This document shows positions 56,630-64,000 of a DNA stretch of 64,000 nucleotides, piece by piece. The DNA is from Dactylosporangium sp040689395 (GTDB lineage Bacteria; Actinomycetota; Actinomycetes; Mycobacteriales; Micromonosporaceae). Numbering within the stretch: the first letter of the stretch is position 1; every line of letters begins with the position of its first letter. Both the position numbers and the translations under genes were made by a program. The notes under the pieces were generated by a model. That model was not told the DNA's origin, made no database searches, and was given only the letters and a program-made list of their open reading frames with translations. The DNA is taken from positions 32,753 through 96,752 of the forward strand of contig NZ_JBFAZX010000029.1 of assembly GCF_040689395.1 (NCBI RefSeq). The letters are read 5' to 3'.

Positions 56630-56650
56630 GACCCGCACCCCCTTGTACAT

Positions 56651-56700
56651 GCGTATGGCGGACTATCCGCCCCGACAACTGACTATACGCGCGTATAGTC
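56651..56700 (-). promoter_or_regulatory. TetR operator region
   Basis: Perfect 20-bp palindrome GACTATACGCGCGTATAGTC at 56681-56700, 52 bases before the repressor start. A second partial site lies at 56651-56670: GACTATCCGC matches one arm at 9 of 10 positions, next to GCGTATGGCG, arms in reversed order. Two spaced sites would suit repression of the exporter operon. Confidence 0.7.
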
Positions 56701-57515
56701 CGCCCGCAAGGCCGCCCAGCCCGTGGGCTAGCGCATATGACGGGCTGAGGCGGTCGGAACATGGGAGCAGCGGCGGCGGTGTGGCGCTTCCCGCACGACC
56801 ATCTCTGGATCGCGCTCGCCGCCACGTCGCCGGTGTGCCCGTGCCGCCGCGCGACGCATGAATGCACCCAGGCGCCGGCGGATGGGTGCGACGGGTGGCT
56901 CATCCACCGCAGGCGAGCCGCCGGACTCCCGCGCGCAGTTCAGGTTCCCGGCGCTGGTCTCATCCGTGTCGGCATGGGCCTGGCCGGCCATGACCCGTGG
57001 CGGCCGGCGTCGGCGGCTTCGATCGGCGCGTTCGGGTTCGGCGCGGGAACCGCGTTGCGGGTGCGCCGCGTTCTCGGGCCGGATCGTTGTCCGGCTCCGG
57101 CCGTCGTCGAATGCTGCCTGGCACTCGCCGCACTGGCCCTCTGGGCGGTCGCGGATGCCGTGCTCGACCGCGGCGTGCCGGGCCTGGGCCGGCGGCGGCG
57201 AGCACCGCCCGCCCCTCGGCGGGCTGTTCGCCCGGACCGCGGGGATGGCCACCACGATCACGTACCAGTCGGGAACCGTGATAGGCCGGAAAACGCATCG
57301 TCGCCTGGATCACCGGCGGCGGCCGAGCCCGCCGGAAGGCATCACAGGGCGCGGTCCTGGGACTGCTCGGGCTCGCCGGCGACGTCGGCGGGGCATGGAT
57401 CGGCACGCTGACGTCGAGCCGTCCGATGCTGAACTTCGGCCTCGCCGGCACGTTGCTGGCCGTACTCATGCTGACGCCGCGGTCCGTACGACGCCGCCGA
57501 TGAGCGGCTCCGCCG
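56701..57515. other. Region with no confident gene
   Basis: About 815 bases. A stretch on the plus strand at 57283-57503 reads AGKRIVAWITGGGRARR, then SQGAVLGLLGLAGDVGGAWIG and FGLAGTLLAVLMLTPRSVRRRR. It looks like two membrane helices from the end of a transport protein, but it lacks a start and is probably a remnant. The rest shows no credible coding frame. Confidence 0.35.
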
Positions 57516-57552
57516 CGGGCGGCGACGGCCCCAAGGGCATCGTCGCCGCCCG
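57516..57552 (-). terminator. Hairpin after glutamate dehydrogenase
   Basis: Perfect 12-bp arms CGGGCGGCGACG (57516-57527) and 57541-57552, with extra GCC/GGC pairing in the loop. It starts 14 bases past the gdhA stop on the minus strand. Confidence 0.65.
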
Positions 57553-57566
57553 TCAGCTGGTTGGCG

Positions 57567-58910
57567 TCAGATCAGGCCCTGGGCCAGCATCGCCTCGGCG
57601 ACCCGCCGAAAACCGTCGATGTTGGCGCCGGCGACATAGTTGCCGGGCATGCCGTACTCCTCGGCGGTGGCGTGGCAGCGGGCGTGGATGTCGCGCATGA
57701 TGGCCTGCAGGCGCTGCTCGGAATACGGGAACGTCCACGAGTCGCGGATGGCGTTCTGCTGCATCTCCAACGCGCTGGCGGCGACCCCGCCGGCGTTGGC
57801 GGCCTTGCCGGGCGCGAACCGGACACCGGCCTGTTCGAAGGCGCGGATCGCTTCGGGGCTGGTCGGCATGTTCGCCCCCTCGACCACGATCAGGCATCCG
57901 CCGTTGATGAGGTTGATGGCGTCCGCTTCGTTGATCTCGTTCTGGGTCGCGGACGGCACCGCGACCTGGCACGGCACCTCCCACACGGTCCGGCCCGCGA
58001 CGAAGGACGCGTGCGGTCGCGCCTCGACGTACTCGTCGATGCGGGCCCGCCGGACCTCCTTGACGTCCTTGAGCACGTCGAGGTCGATGCCCTTCTCGTC
58101 GTAGACGTAACCCGAGGAGTCCGAACAGGCCACGACGGTTCCGCCGAGCTGGTGCACCTTCTCGATCGCGTAGATCGCGACGTTGCCCGAGCCGGAGACG
58201 ACGACACGCTTGCCGTCGAAGCTGTCGCCGACCGCGCGCAGCATCTCGTCGGCGAAGAAGACCGCGCCGTATCCGGTCGCCTCCCGGCGCACCTGCGCGC
58301 CGCCGTAGGTCAGGCCCTTCCCCGTCAGCACACCCGACTCATACCGGTTCGTGATGCGCTTGTACTGGCCGAACAGGTAGCCGATCTCACGTCCGCCGAC
58401 GCCGATGTCGCCGGCCGGAACGTCGGTGTACTCACCGATGTGCCGGTACAGCTCGGTCATGAAGGACTGGCAGAACCGCATCACCTCACGGTCCGAGCGG
58501 CCCTTGGGATCGAAGTCGGAGCCGCCCTTGCCGCCACCGATCGGCATGCCGGTCAGCGCGTTCTTGAAGATCTGCTCGAAGCCGAGGAACTTCACGATGC
58601 CCAGGTACACCGACGGGTGAAAGCGCAGCCCACCCTTGTACGGCCCGAGTGCGCTGTTGAACTCGACCCTGAACCCGCGGTTGATGTGCACCTCGCCGCG
58701 GTCGTCCTCCCACGGCACCCGGAAGATGATCTGGCGCTCAGGCTCACAGATCCGCTCGATGATCTTCGCGTCGACGTAATCGGGGTGCTTGTCCAGCGCC
58801 GGGGCAACGCTGTCGAGCACCTCCCGCACCGCCTGATGGAACTCGTGCTCACCAGGGTTGCGGTGCACGACCGTATTGAAGATCGACTCGAGCTTGGTCG
58901 GCGTCGACAA
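57567..58910 (-). CDS. gdhA: Glutamate dehydrogenase (hexameric, NADP-type)
   Basis: 447 residues. Ammonium assimilation: 2-oxoglutarate + NH4+ + NADPH to glutamate. Family blocks: RVEFNSALGPYKGGLRFHP, the catalytic Lys in PIGGGKGGSDFDPKG, DIGVGGREIGYLFGQYKR and VSGSGNVAIYAIEK. Length fits the ~450-residue NADP-specific enzyme. A GTG at 58916 would lie on top of the GGAGG ribosome site. TTG at 58910, 5 bases after GGAGG, is therefore the better start. Single gene with its own terminator. Confidence 0.92.
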   Translation of the reverse strand: MSTPTKLESIFNTVVHRNPGEHEFHQAVREVLDSVAPALDKHPDYVDAKIIERICEPERQIIFRVPWEDDRGEVHINRGFRVEFNSALGPYKGGLRFHPSVYLGIVKFLGFEQIFKNALTGMPIGGGKGGSDFDPKGRSDREVMRFCQSFMTELYRHIGEYTDVPAGDIGVGGREIGYLFGQYKRITNRYESGVLTGKGLTYGGAQVRREATGYGAVFFADEMLRAVGDSFDGKRVVVSGSGNVAIYAIEKVHQLGGTVVACSDSSGYVYDEKGIDLDVLKDVKEVRRARIDEYVEARPHASFVAGRTVWEVPCQVAVPSATQNEINEADAINLINGGCLIVVEGANMPTSPEAIRAFEQAGVRFAPGKAANAGGVAASALEMQQNAIRDSWTFPYSEQRLQAIMRDIHARCHATAEEYGMPGNYVAGANIDGFRRVAEAMLAQGLI

Positions 58911-59311
58911 GGCCACCTCCGGTGTGACGTGGTTCTACCCCAGCCGCATCAGCGGCTCGGCCCACACCGTTGTGGATCGTGCTGCCTGACAGGTTCGCCA
59001 AGCGGTAGGGAGCGCAATCGCTGCGCACAGCGTACCTGCTCGTCCGGACCGCCAATACGGCCCTGACCAGGGACAAAATCGGCACAAGCCGGGATGATCA
59101 TGCCGATTTGGATCTTCCCGCGATGCATCCGCCCCGTAACCATGTGACAAACTCCCGACCCTCCCCCGACGAGATGGCCGCCTGGTTACACCACGCCGAA
59201 CGCCGCAGAGCGCCTCTCGGACCGGCTTCATGGCGCCACGCGGCTGAAATCGCGCCGTGGTGATGCGCGATAACGCCGCCAGCCGGTCGGCGCCGGTGCC
59301 AGGATCGGGGC
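58911..59311. other. Intergenic region between gdhA and aldolase
   Basis: About 400 bases between divergent genes. It should contain both promoters. No hairpin, repeat or coding frame convinced me. Confidence 0.4.
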
Positions 59312-60199
59312 ATGAACCAGGAGCAACGGTCAAAGATCGCGTACGGCCGCGGCTTCCTCGCCGCCCTGGACCAGAGCGGCGGCAGCACCCCGAAGGCGCT
59401 GGCGCAGTACGGGGTGCCGGAGTCGGGCTACGCGACCGAGGACGCGATGTTCGACCTCATGCACGAGTTCCGCTCGCGGATCATCACCGCGCCCGCGTTC
59501 GGCGGCGGTCGCGTCCTCGGCGCGATCTTGTTCGAGCAGACCATGGACCGCGACGTGGCCGGCACGGCCGCCGCGCGATACCTGTGGGAGCGCAAACAGG
59601 TCGTTCCGTTCGTCAAGGTGGACGAGGGCCTCGCCGACGAGCAGGATGGCGTACGGCTGATGCGGCCCTTCACCAAGCTGGACGACCTGCTGGCGCGGGC
59701 CACCCGTCGTCACGTGTTCGGCACCAAGATGCGCTCGTTCATCTCCCGGGCCGACCCGGCCGGTGTCGCCGCCGTGCTCGATCAGCAGTTCGGCTACGCC
59801 GAGCGGATCCTCGACGCCGGCCTCATGCCGATCATCGAGCCTGAAGTCGACATCCACAGCGAGGAGAAGCAGCAGGCCGAGGGGTTGCTGCGGCAGGGCG
59901 TCCTCGATCGCCTGGCGGCAATGCCGGACGGGCGGCAGGTGATGCTCAAGCTTTCCATTCCGACCCAGGACGACTTCTACGCCGAGCTGATCGAGCATCC
60001 GAGGGTCCTGCGGGTGGTCGCCCTGTCCGGCGGCTACTCCCAGCAGGAGGCCGACGCCCGGCTCGCTCGCAACCACGGCCTGATCGCCAGCTTCTCCCGA
60101 GCGCTGAGCGAGGATCTGCGGCACCAGCAGACCGACGACGAATTCAACCGCACGCTCGACACCTCCATCGCCGGCATCTACCGCGCCTCGACCACGTAA
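59312..60199 (+). CDS. Class I fructose-bisphosphate aldolase
   Basis: 295-residue Schiff-base aldolase of the small bacterial class I type. GRGFLAALDQSGGSTPKAL opens the barrel, and the Schiff-base Lys is expected in MLKLSIP. ALSGGYSQQEADARLARN is the phosphate-binding part. Acts in glycolysis and gluconeogenesis. Homologues are often the only class I enzyme beside an FbaA class II. ATG start. It converges with a membrane protein gene and overlaps it by 22 bases. Confidence 0.9.
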   Translation: MNQEQRSKIAYGRGFLAALDQSGGSTPKALAQYGVPESGYATEDAMFDLMHEFRSRIITAPAFGGGRVLGAILFEQTMDRDVAGTAAARYLWERKQVVPFVKVDEGLADEQDGVRLMRPFTKLDDLLARATRRHVFGTKMRSFISRADPAGVAAVLDQQFGYAERILDAGLMPIIEPEVDIHSEEKQQAEGLLRQGVLDRLAAMPDGRQVMLKLSIPTQDDFYAELIEHPRVLRVVALSGGYSQQEADARLARNHGLIASFSRALSEDLRHQQTDDEFNRTLDTSIAGIYRASTT

Positions 60200-60663
60200 G
60201 GCTGTCGCGCCAGCAGCGCACGGTAGGCCGCCAGCCGGCGCAGCACCATGACCGCGACCGCGAACGACGCGACGTACACCGCGAACGGCACGGCAAGCAG
60301 GCCCCAGTCCCACATGTACACGCCGCACACGATGGCGGTCGCCGCGTTGGCTACGACGTAGAACCACGCCAGCCCGCGCGACAGCCGAAGCGCCCACGGG
60401 CGGTAGGCACGCAGTCCGCGCCAGGCGAAGAAGGTCGCGATGGCGAGCGGAAACGACGCGATGATGTCGCCGGTCCAGAGTGCCGTGCCGGCGCTGTCCC
60501 CGACCGCCGGGCTCAACAGCAATGGGATCGGCCCCAGGAGTGGCGTCAGAATCAAGATCGAAAACAGCCAGAGAGCTCCGCGGATCAGAACCGAGCCGAC
60601 CAGCCCAATCAGCAACCAGGTCGCCGCCAACCAGTCTCTGAACACGTTCAAATCATGCACCAC
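60178..60663 (-). CDS. Four-helix membrane protein of unknown function
   Basis: 161 residues with about four hydrophobic segments: LAATWLLIGLVGSVLI, LWLFSILILTPLLGPI, FYVVANAATAIVCGVYMW and LAVPFAVYVASFAVAVMVL. No family recognised. The GTG at 60663 abuts the LRR-like gene's region on the other strand. Its 3' end lies inside the aldolase gene. Confidence 0.65.
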   Translation of the reverse strand: MVHDLNVFRDWLAATWLLIGLVGSVLIRGALWLFSILILTPLLGPIPLLLSPAVGDSAGTALWTGDIIASFPLAIATFFAWRGLRAYRPWALRLSRGLAWFYVVANAATAIVCGVYMWDWGLLAVPFAVYVASFAVAVMVLRRLAAYRALLARQPYVVEAR

Positions 60664-60772
60664 GATGGATGCGCCCGGCTACCCGGAATCAGTGGGTGCG
60701 GATGCGGCGATCGCAGAAGCGGCAGGAGGTACCCTCCGAGGTTCCAGGCGAAGGCGGGAAGCAGGCGGTGCC

Positions 60773-61648
60773 GTGCATCAGACGGTCAATCCGGGTGAGT
60801 ATCTGCTCTCGGACAGCGTCTGGCGGGCGGATGACACCCGCCGGTATGCCGAGCGTGGCTGCGACGCCGTCTTCCTCGCCTTCGGCGATGACATCGGGCG
60901 CAAGCTCGACCTGACGTTCCTGAGCGACCTGCCCGGCCTGCGGCGGGTCGCGATCGAGGGGCCGTTGCGCGACGACACGCTCGTCTTCGAGCTCGAGGAC
61001 CTCCTCGGCCTGGCGTTGATGACGCGATCCAAGAAGGCGGTCCGGCTCGACCGGACGCCGAAGCTCGACACGCTGCTGCTGTCGCAGCGGCCGGGCCTGG
61101 AGACGATCGGCGCGCTGGCGGCCCTGGAGTACCTCACGATCAATCGCTGCACGGGCTCGGACCTGACCCTGCTGGGCGCCAAGCCGGAGCTGGTGTACCT
61201 GCGGATCGAAGGGCGCTACGGACCGCTGGCCCTGCGTGGCATCGAGGCGGCGCCCAAGCTGCGGCAGCTGGAGGTGATCGACGCGACGGTGGAGTCCCTC
61301 GAGCCCCTGGCTGACCTGGTCGAGCTGCAGGAACTGGTCGTCAGGCCCAACTCCACGCTGGAGCCGCCCGAGCCGCTACGGCTCGATCCGGTGGCGAATC
61401 TCCCGGACCTGCACACCCTGCGTCTCGGCGCGATCGCGTCGGCGGCGCCCCTCGCAGTCGCCCGCGGCCTGCGGCGGCTCGTGGTCGGTACCGTGCTCGA
61501 CGGCGACCTGCGTCCCCTGATCGACCTGCCCGACCAGGTGACGGTGACGGTCCTGGACGATGCGGCCCAGAACCGCGAGGTACAGCGGCTACGACGCGCA
61601 GGACGTGGCCGGCTCCAACACCCGCATGAGCCACGAACCCTGCGGTAA
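60773..61648 (+). CDS. Leucine-rich hypothetical protein
   Basis: 291 residues with repeating Leu-rich pattern (LDTLLLSQRPGLETIGALAALEYLTI, LRQLEVIDATVESLEPLADLVELQELVV, LPDLHTLRLGAI), typical of a curved beta-solenoid or LRR protein. No signal peptide. Function unknown; such soluble LRR-like proteins often bind other proteins. I chose GTG at 60773 because the ATG at 60665 leaves no promoter space from the divergent gene; both are in frame. Confidence 0.65.
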   Translation: MHQTVNPGEYLLSDSVWRADDTRRYAERGCDAVFLAFGDDIGRKLDLTFLSDLPGLRRVAIEGPLRDDTLVFELEDLLGLALMTRSKKAVRLDRTPKLDTLLLSQRPGLETIGALAALEYLTINRCTGSDLTLLGAKPELVYLRIEGRYGPLALRGIEAAPKLRQLEVIDATVESLEPLADLVELQELVVRPNSTLEPPEPLRLDPVANLPDLHTLRLGAIASAAPLAVARGLRRLVVGTVLDGDLRPLIDLPDQVTVTVLDDAAQNREVQRLRRAGRGRLQHPHEPRTLR

Positions 61649-61726
61649 TCTGGCGGACTCGCGTCTCGGCTGACCCTTAGGATGGCGCTTGGCCGCATCC
61701 GCGATCGGCCGTGCGATGATCGGCCC

Positions 61727-62473
61727 GTGTACGAGAGCATCGCCGCGTTGCTCGAGCGTATGGTTTGCGACCAGGAGCGGCTGCCAGCGGGCGACGCGCG
61801 CCGGTTCTTCCACAGCACCTACCTGCGCACCACCCGGGCAATCGCCGAGGAGATCGGCCAGGGCGGATTCCTCGACGGTGCCTGGCTGGAGCGGTGGGAC
61901 CTCGTGTTCGCTCAGCTCTACCTCGACGCGTTCGACGCCGAACTGGCCGGGGAGCCGGTTTCGGCGCCGTGGCGGATCGCCTTCGACGTCGCCCGCACTC
62001 GCCCGGAGCTGCCGCCGCTGCGGCACATCCTGCTGGGCATGAACGCCCACATCAACTACGACCTGCCGCAGGCGCTGATCGCGGCCATCACGCCCGATGA
62101 TTTCGACGACCCGGCCACCCGCGCGTCGCGGGCCCGCGACCACGCGCACGTCGACACCGTACTGCTGGCACTGGTCGGGGCGGAGGACGACGAGATTCGG
62201 GCCAGCAGCCGGGTCACCCCGCTCGACCGGCTGATGGGTCCCCTCAACCGGGCCGCCACCCGCCGGCTGCTCACCGAGTCGCGGGCGAAGGTGTGGCGCA
62301 ACGCGGACGTCCTGGACCGGGCCCGGCGCGAGGGCCCGCAGCGGTACGCCGCGGTCCTGGCGAACCTGGAGCGATCGTGCGAGGCCAAGCTCGTCGAGCT
62401 GACCAGGCCAGGACAGGTGCTGCTGCGCCTGTCCCGGCACGGCTTCGGCGTGGTACTGCCCAAAGATCTGTAG
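61727..62473 (+). CDS. DUF5995-like helical protein
   Basis: 248 residues, all-helical. Blocks LDGAWLERWDLVFAQLYLDAFDA and the strongly conserved LLGMNAHINYDLPQAL match the DUF5995 family of actinobacteria, whose function is unknown. The His/Asn motif (NAHINYD) suggests a metal or active site. GTG at 61727 puts the start where the family begins; ATG at 61682 is in frame. Confidence 0.78.
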   Translation: MYESIAALLERMVCDQERLPAGDARRFFHSTYLRTTRAIAEEIGQGGFLDGAWLERWDLVFAQLYLDAFDAELAGEPVSAPWRIAFDVARTRPELPPLRHILLGMNAHINYDLPQALIAAITPDDFDDPATRASRARDHAHVDTVLLALVGAEDDEIRASSRVTPLDRLMGPLNRAATRRLLTESRAKVWRNADVLDRARREGPQRYAAVLANLERSCEAKLVELTRPGQVLLRLSRHGFGVVLPKDL

Positions 62474-62542
62474 CGGACGAGAGCTCTCGGGTTCGCGCAT
62501 TCTGCGGCTTCCTCGACCACGAACCTGAGCGGGGATGGACCG

Positions 62543-63079
62543 TCAGTTGTCGCCGCGGATGCGGGCGTGCAGATGCATGTCGTGGCGGCCGTCCGAGTGG
62601 ATGGCCTCGCTGCGTTTGGTGCCTTCCAGCCGGAAGCCGGCTTTGATAGCGACGCGGCAGGAGGCGTCGTTGCGTGTCGAGTGGCTCAAATGCAGACGGT
62701 AAAACCCGGCCTCGCCGAGCGCCCAGGCACTGACAGCTGCCAGCGCGCGGGGAGCCACGCCTGCGCCGCGGGCAGCGGGGAGCACCCAGTAGCCACATCC
62801 TGCGACGCCGTCGTCGAGATGCAAGCTTGCCAGGGCAATACGCCCGAGCACCTCCTCGCCGCCGCGGGTTACCGCCCAGCACGCGCCCTCTTCCTGCTCC
62901 CGGCTTCGACGGTACTGCTCGAACCAATCGTTTACCTCGGCCTCGGATGCCGGTTGGCGGGTGTGCCACTGCTGAATCGCCGGATCCTGGTACGCAGCAA
63001 GGAACACCGCCGCATCGGAAGGTTCCCAGGGGCGCAGGACGATGCCGCCCGGTGCGGCAAGGACTGGTTGCGGGCGCAT
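62543..63079 (-). CDS. GNAT N-acetyltransferase, RimJ/RimL type
   Basis: 178-residue acetyl-CoA transferase. GIVLRPWEPSDAAVFLAAYQDP, the acetyl-CoA loop LPAARGAGVAPRALAAVSAWAL, and NDASCRVAIKAGFRLEGTKRSE are classic RimL-like blocks. Acceptor unknown. ATG at 63079 has GGAG 7 bases upstream; an in-frame GTG at 63133 is less likely. Confidence 0.87.
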   Translation of the reverse strand: MRPQPVLAAPGGIVLRPWEPSDAAVFLAAYQDPAIQQWHTRQPASEAEVNDWFEQYRRSREQEEGACWAVTRGGEEVLGRIALASLHLDDGVAGCGYWVLPAARGAGVAPRALAAVSAWALGEAGFYRLHLSHSTRNDASCRVAIKAGFRLEGTKRSEAIHSDGRHDMHLHARIRGDN

Positions 63080-63329
63080 GGCGAGAGCTCCGCCGGGGAT
63101 GGCGGCCGGGGTAGAAAGCGGCGATCTCACCACCTCATTCTGCTCTCGGCACGGCGAGCCGCCAGCCCGCAGTGGGTCGGTGCGGCACCGTCCGCTGGCG
63201 ACTCCTGCTGGGTCACCCTGCCCTCGACGAGCAACCGGCCGTCGCGGGCGTCGGGTCAGCTGCAGGCGTTGCAGTTGGCCGGCCCACAGGCCGTGGAACG
63301 CGACTACGCCTGCCGGCGAACGGCGCGCG

Positions 63330-64000
63330 TCAGGTGTTGGCGCCGCGGGCGGCGACCGCCCAGCGGTCGATTTCCCGGCCCCCGGACACGATCACGAGCT
63401 CGTCGGCGAGGTTGACCGCCGAGCAGACGTGGTTCGGCGCCACCCGCACGATGTCTCCGCGCGCGGGTACCGGTGCGTCATCGGGGAAGACGGCCGTGGC
63501 GTGGTGTTCCGACAGGGCCGTGACGCGGGCGCCGGGGTGATCGGGCAGTCGCCCGCCTCCGGTCACCCACGCCGGCTGGTCGGCACCCAGCGCCTTGCTG
63601 CCCGCATCGAGAATGATGCGTGACCCGGCGACGCTGACCACCGTCGCCACGACCGTGAGCGCCACGTCGGACCACGTGCAGTTGCCGAGTTCCACCTGCT
63701 GCGCATCGCCGAAGACGTAGACGCCAGGACGCATCTCGGTCAGCGAGCCAGGGTCGGTGACCGGCGCCGTGGGTGTCGACCCGCCACTGCGCACCACAGG
63801 GTCCACGCCCGCGGCGCGCAGCGCCTCGGACGCCTGATGCAAGGCTTCGGCCTCGTCGGCCGCCGCGCTGGCCCGGCGGCCGGGTCCGTATCCGTGACCG
63901 GGGAACGTGAACACCCCGGACACGTGCAGCCCGGCCCGAGCCGCGGCCGTGGCCACCTCGCCCGCCGATACCGGCCGCACCCCGCTGCGGTGATGCCCGC
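63330..64000 (-). CDS. D-threonine aldolase/D-serine dehydratase-like PLP enzyme, 5' end cut by window
   Basis: C-terminal ~223 codons of a fold-type III PLP enzyme. GHHRSGVRPVSAGE at the edge and GVFTFPGHGYG are the barrel part. VVRSGGSTPT fits the PLP-phosphate loop, and SEHHATAVF...VRVAPNHVCSAVN gives His and Cys zinc ligands as in D-serine dehydratase and D-threonine aldolase. The start lies outside the window. Substrate uncertain between the two activities. Confidence 0.83.
   Translation of the reverse strand, partial: GHHRSGVRPVSAGEVATAAARAGLHVSGVFTFPGHGYGPGRRASAAADEAEALHQASEALRAAGVDPVVRSGGSTPTAPVTDPGSLTEMRPGVYVFGDAQQVELGNCTWSDVALTVVATVVSVAGSRIILDAGSKALGADQPAWVTGGGRLPDHPGARVTALSEHHATAVFPDDAPVPARGDIVRVAPNHVCSAVNLADELVIVSGGREIDRWAVAARGANT

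Noticed and set aside
56761..57411. Possible membrane protein on the plus strand
   Set aside because: Cys/Pro/Arg-rich with no family pattern and no ribosome site. Only a short segment near 57283-57503 looks protein-like, in another frame.

Overview
The window is about 64 kb of very GC-rich DNA with frequent GTG and TTG starts, ATGA/GTGA stop-start overlaps, LLM-class flavin enzymes, PhoU, LCP and archease/RtcB genes. This fits an Actinomycetota chromosome. A Micromonosporaceae-like host is my guess and cannot be settled from this sequence. No rRNA, tRNA or CRISPR array was seen. Both window edges cut a gene: a wax-ester synthase/DGAT at the left and a D-threonine-aldolase-like PLP enzyme at the right.

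Layout. 1-6 kb: WS/DGAT, an MscS channel, archease convergent with RtcB, an orphan FG-GAP fragment and an LCP cell-wall ligase. 6-16 kb: a multicopper oxidase, then a polar-amino-acid-type ABC operon divergent from a FAD oxidoreductase, then an SDR-LLM-LLM operon. 15.9-23.2 kb: a transport operon with substrate-binding protein, permease, permease-ATPase fusion, ATPase and FhuF-like 2Fe-2S protein. It lies behind a recognisable cobalamin riboswitch and is divergent from an MFS exporter. 23.2-27.2 kb: a decayed zone with a tandem repeat, two oppositely oriented halves of an IS3-type transposase, a possible TnpB-like fragment, a PhoU-like gene and a frameshifted transhydrogenase-alpha pseudogene. 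27-36 kb: 5-oxoprolinase, a KdpD-like protein without its phosphoacceptor histidine, a flavin reductase, a frameshifted HhH-GPD endonuclease gene and a DUF2795-hemerythrin protein. 36-46 kb: a giant CtpI-type P-type ATPase operon, a third LLM enzyme, a secreted GH5 enzyme, and a P1B-type ATPase fused to a hemerythrin domain. 46-57 kb: a quinone oxidoreductase, a small pqqA-pqqC pair, a rhomboid-DUF1269 protein, Nudix, an orphan histidine kinase, and an ABC exporter operon with its TetR regulator and operator. 57-64 kb: glutamate dehydrogenase, class I aldolase and small metabolic or hypothetical genes.

How the parts may work together. The riboswitch-controlled transporter plus FhuF-type protein is best read as uptake of cobalt, a cobalt chelate or a corrinoid under B12 feedback. 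A 28-30 bp element shared by the amino-acid ABC promoter and the flavin-reductase promoter suggests one regulon. It would link solute uptake, FMNH2 supply and the LLM monooxygenases, with sulfur scavenging as the leading guess. The ABC exporter is probably repressed by the TetR protein through a perfect 20-bp palindrome.
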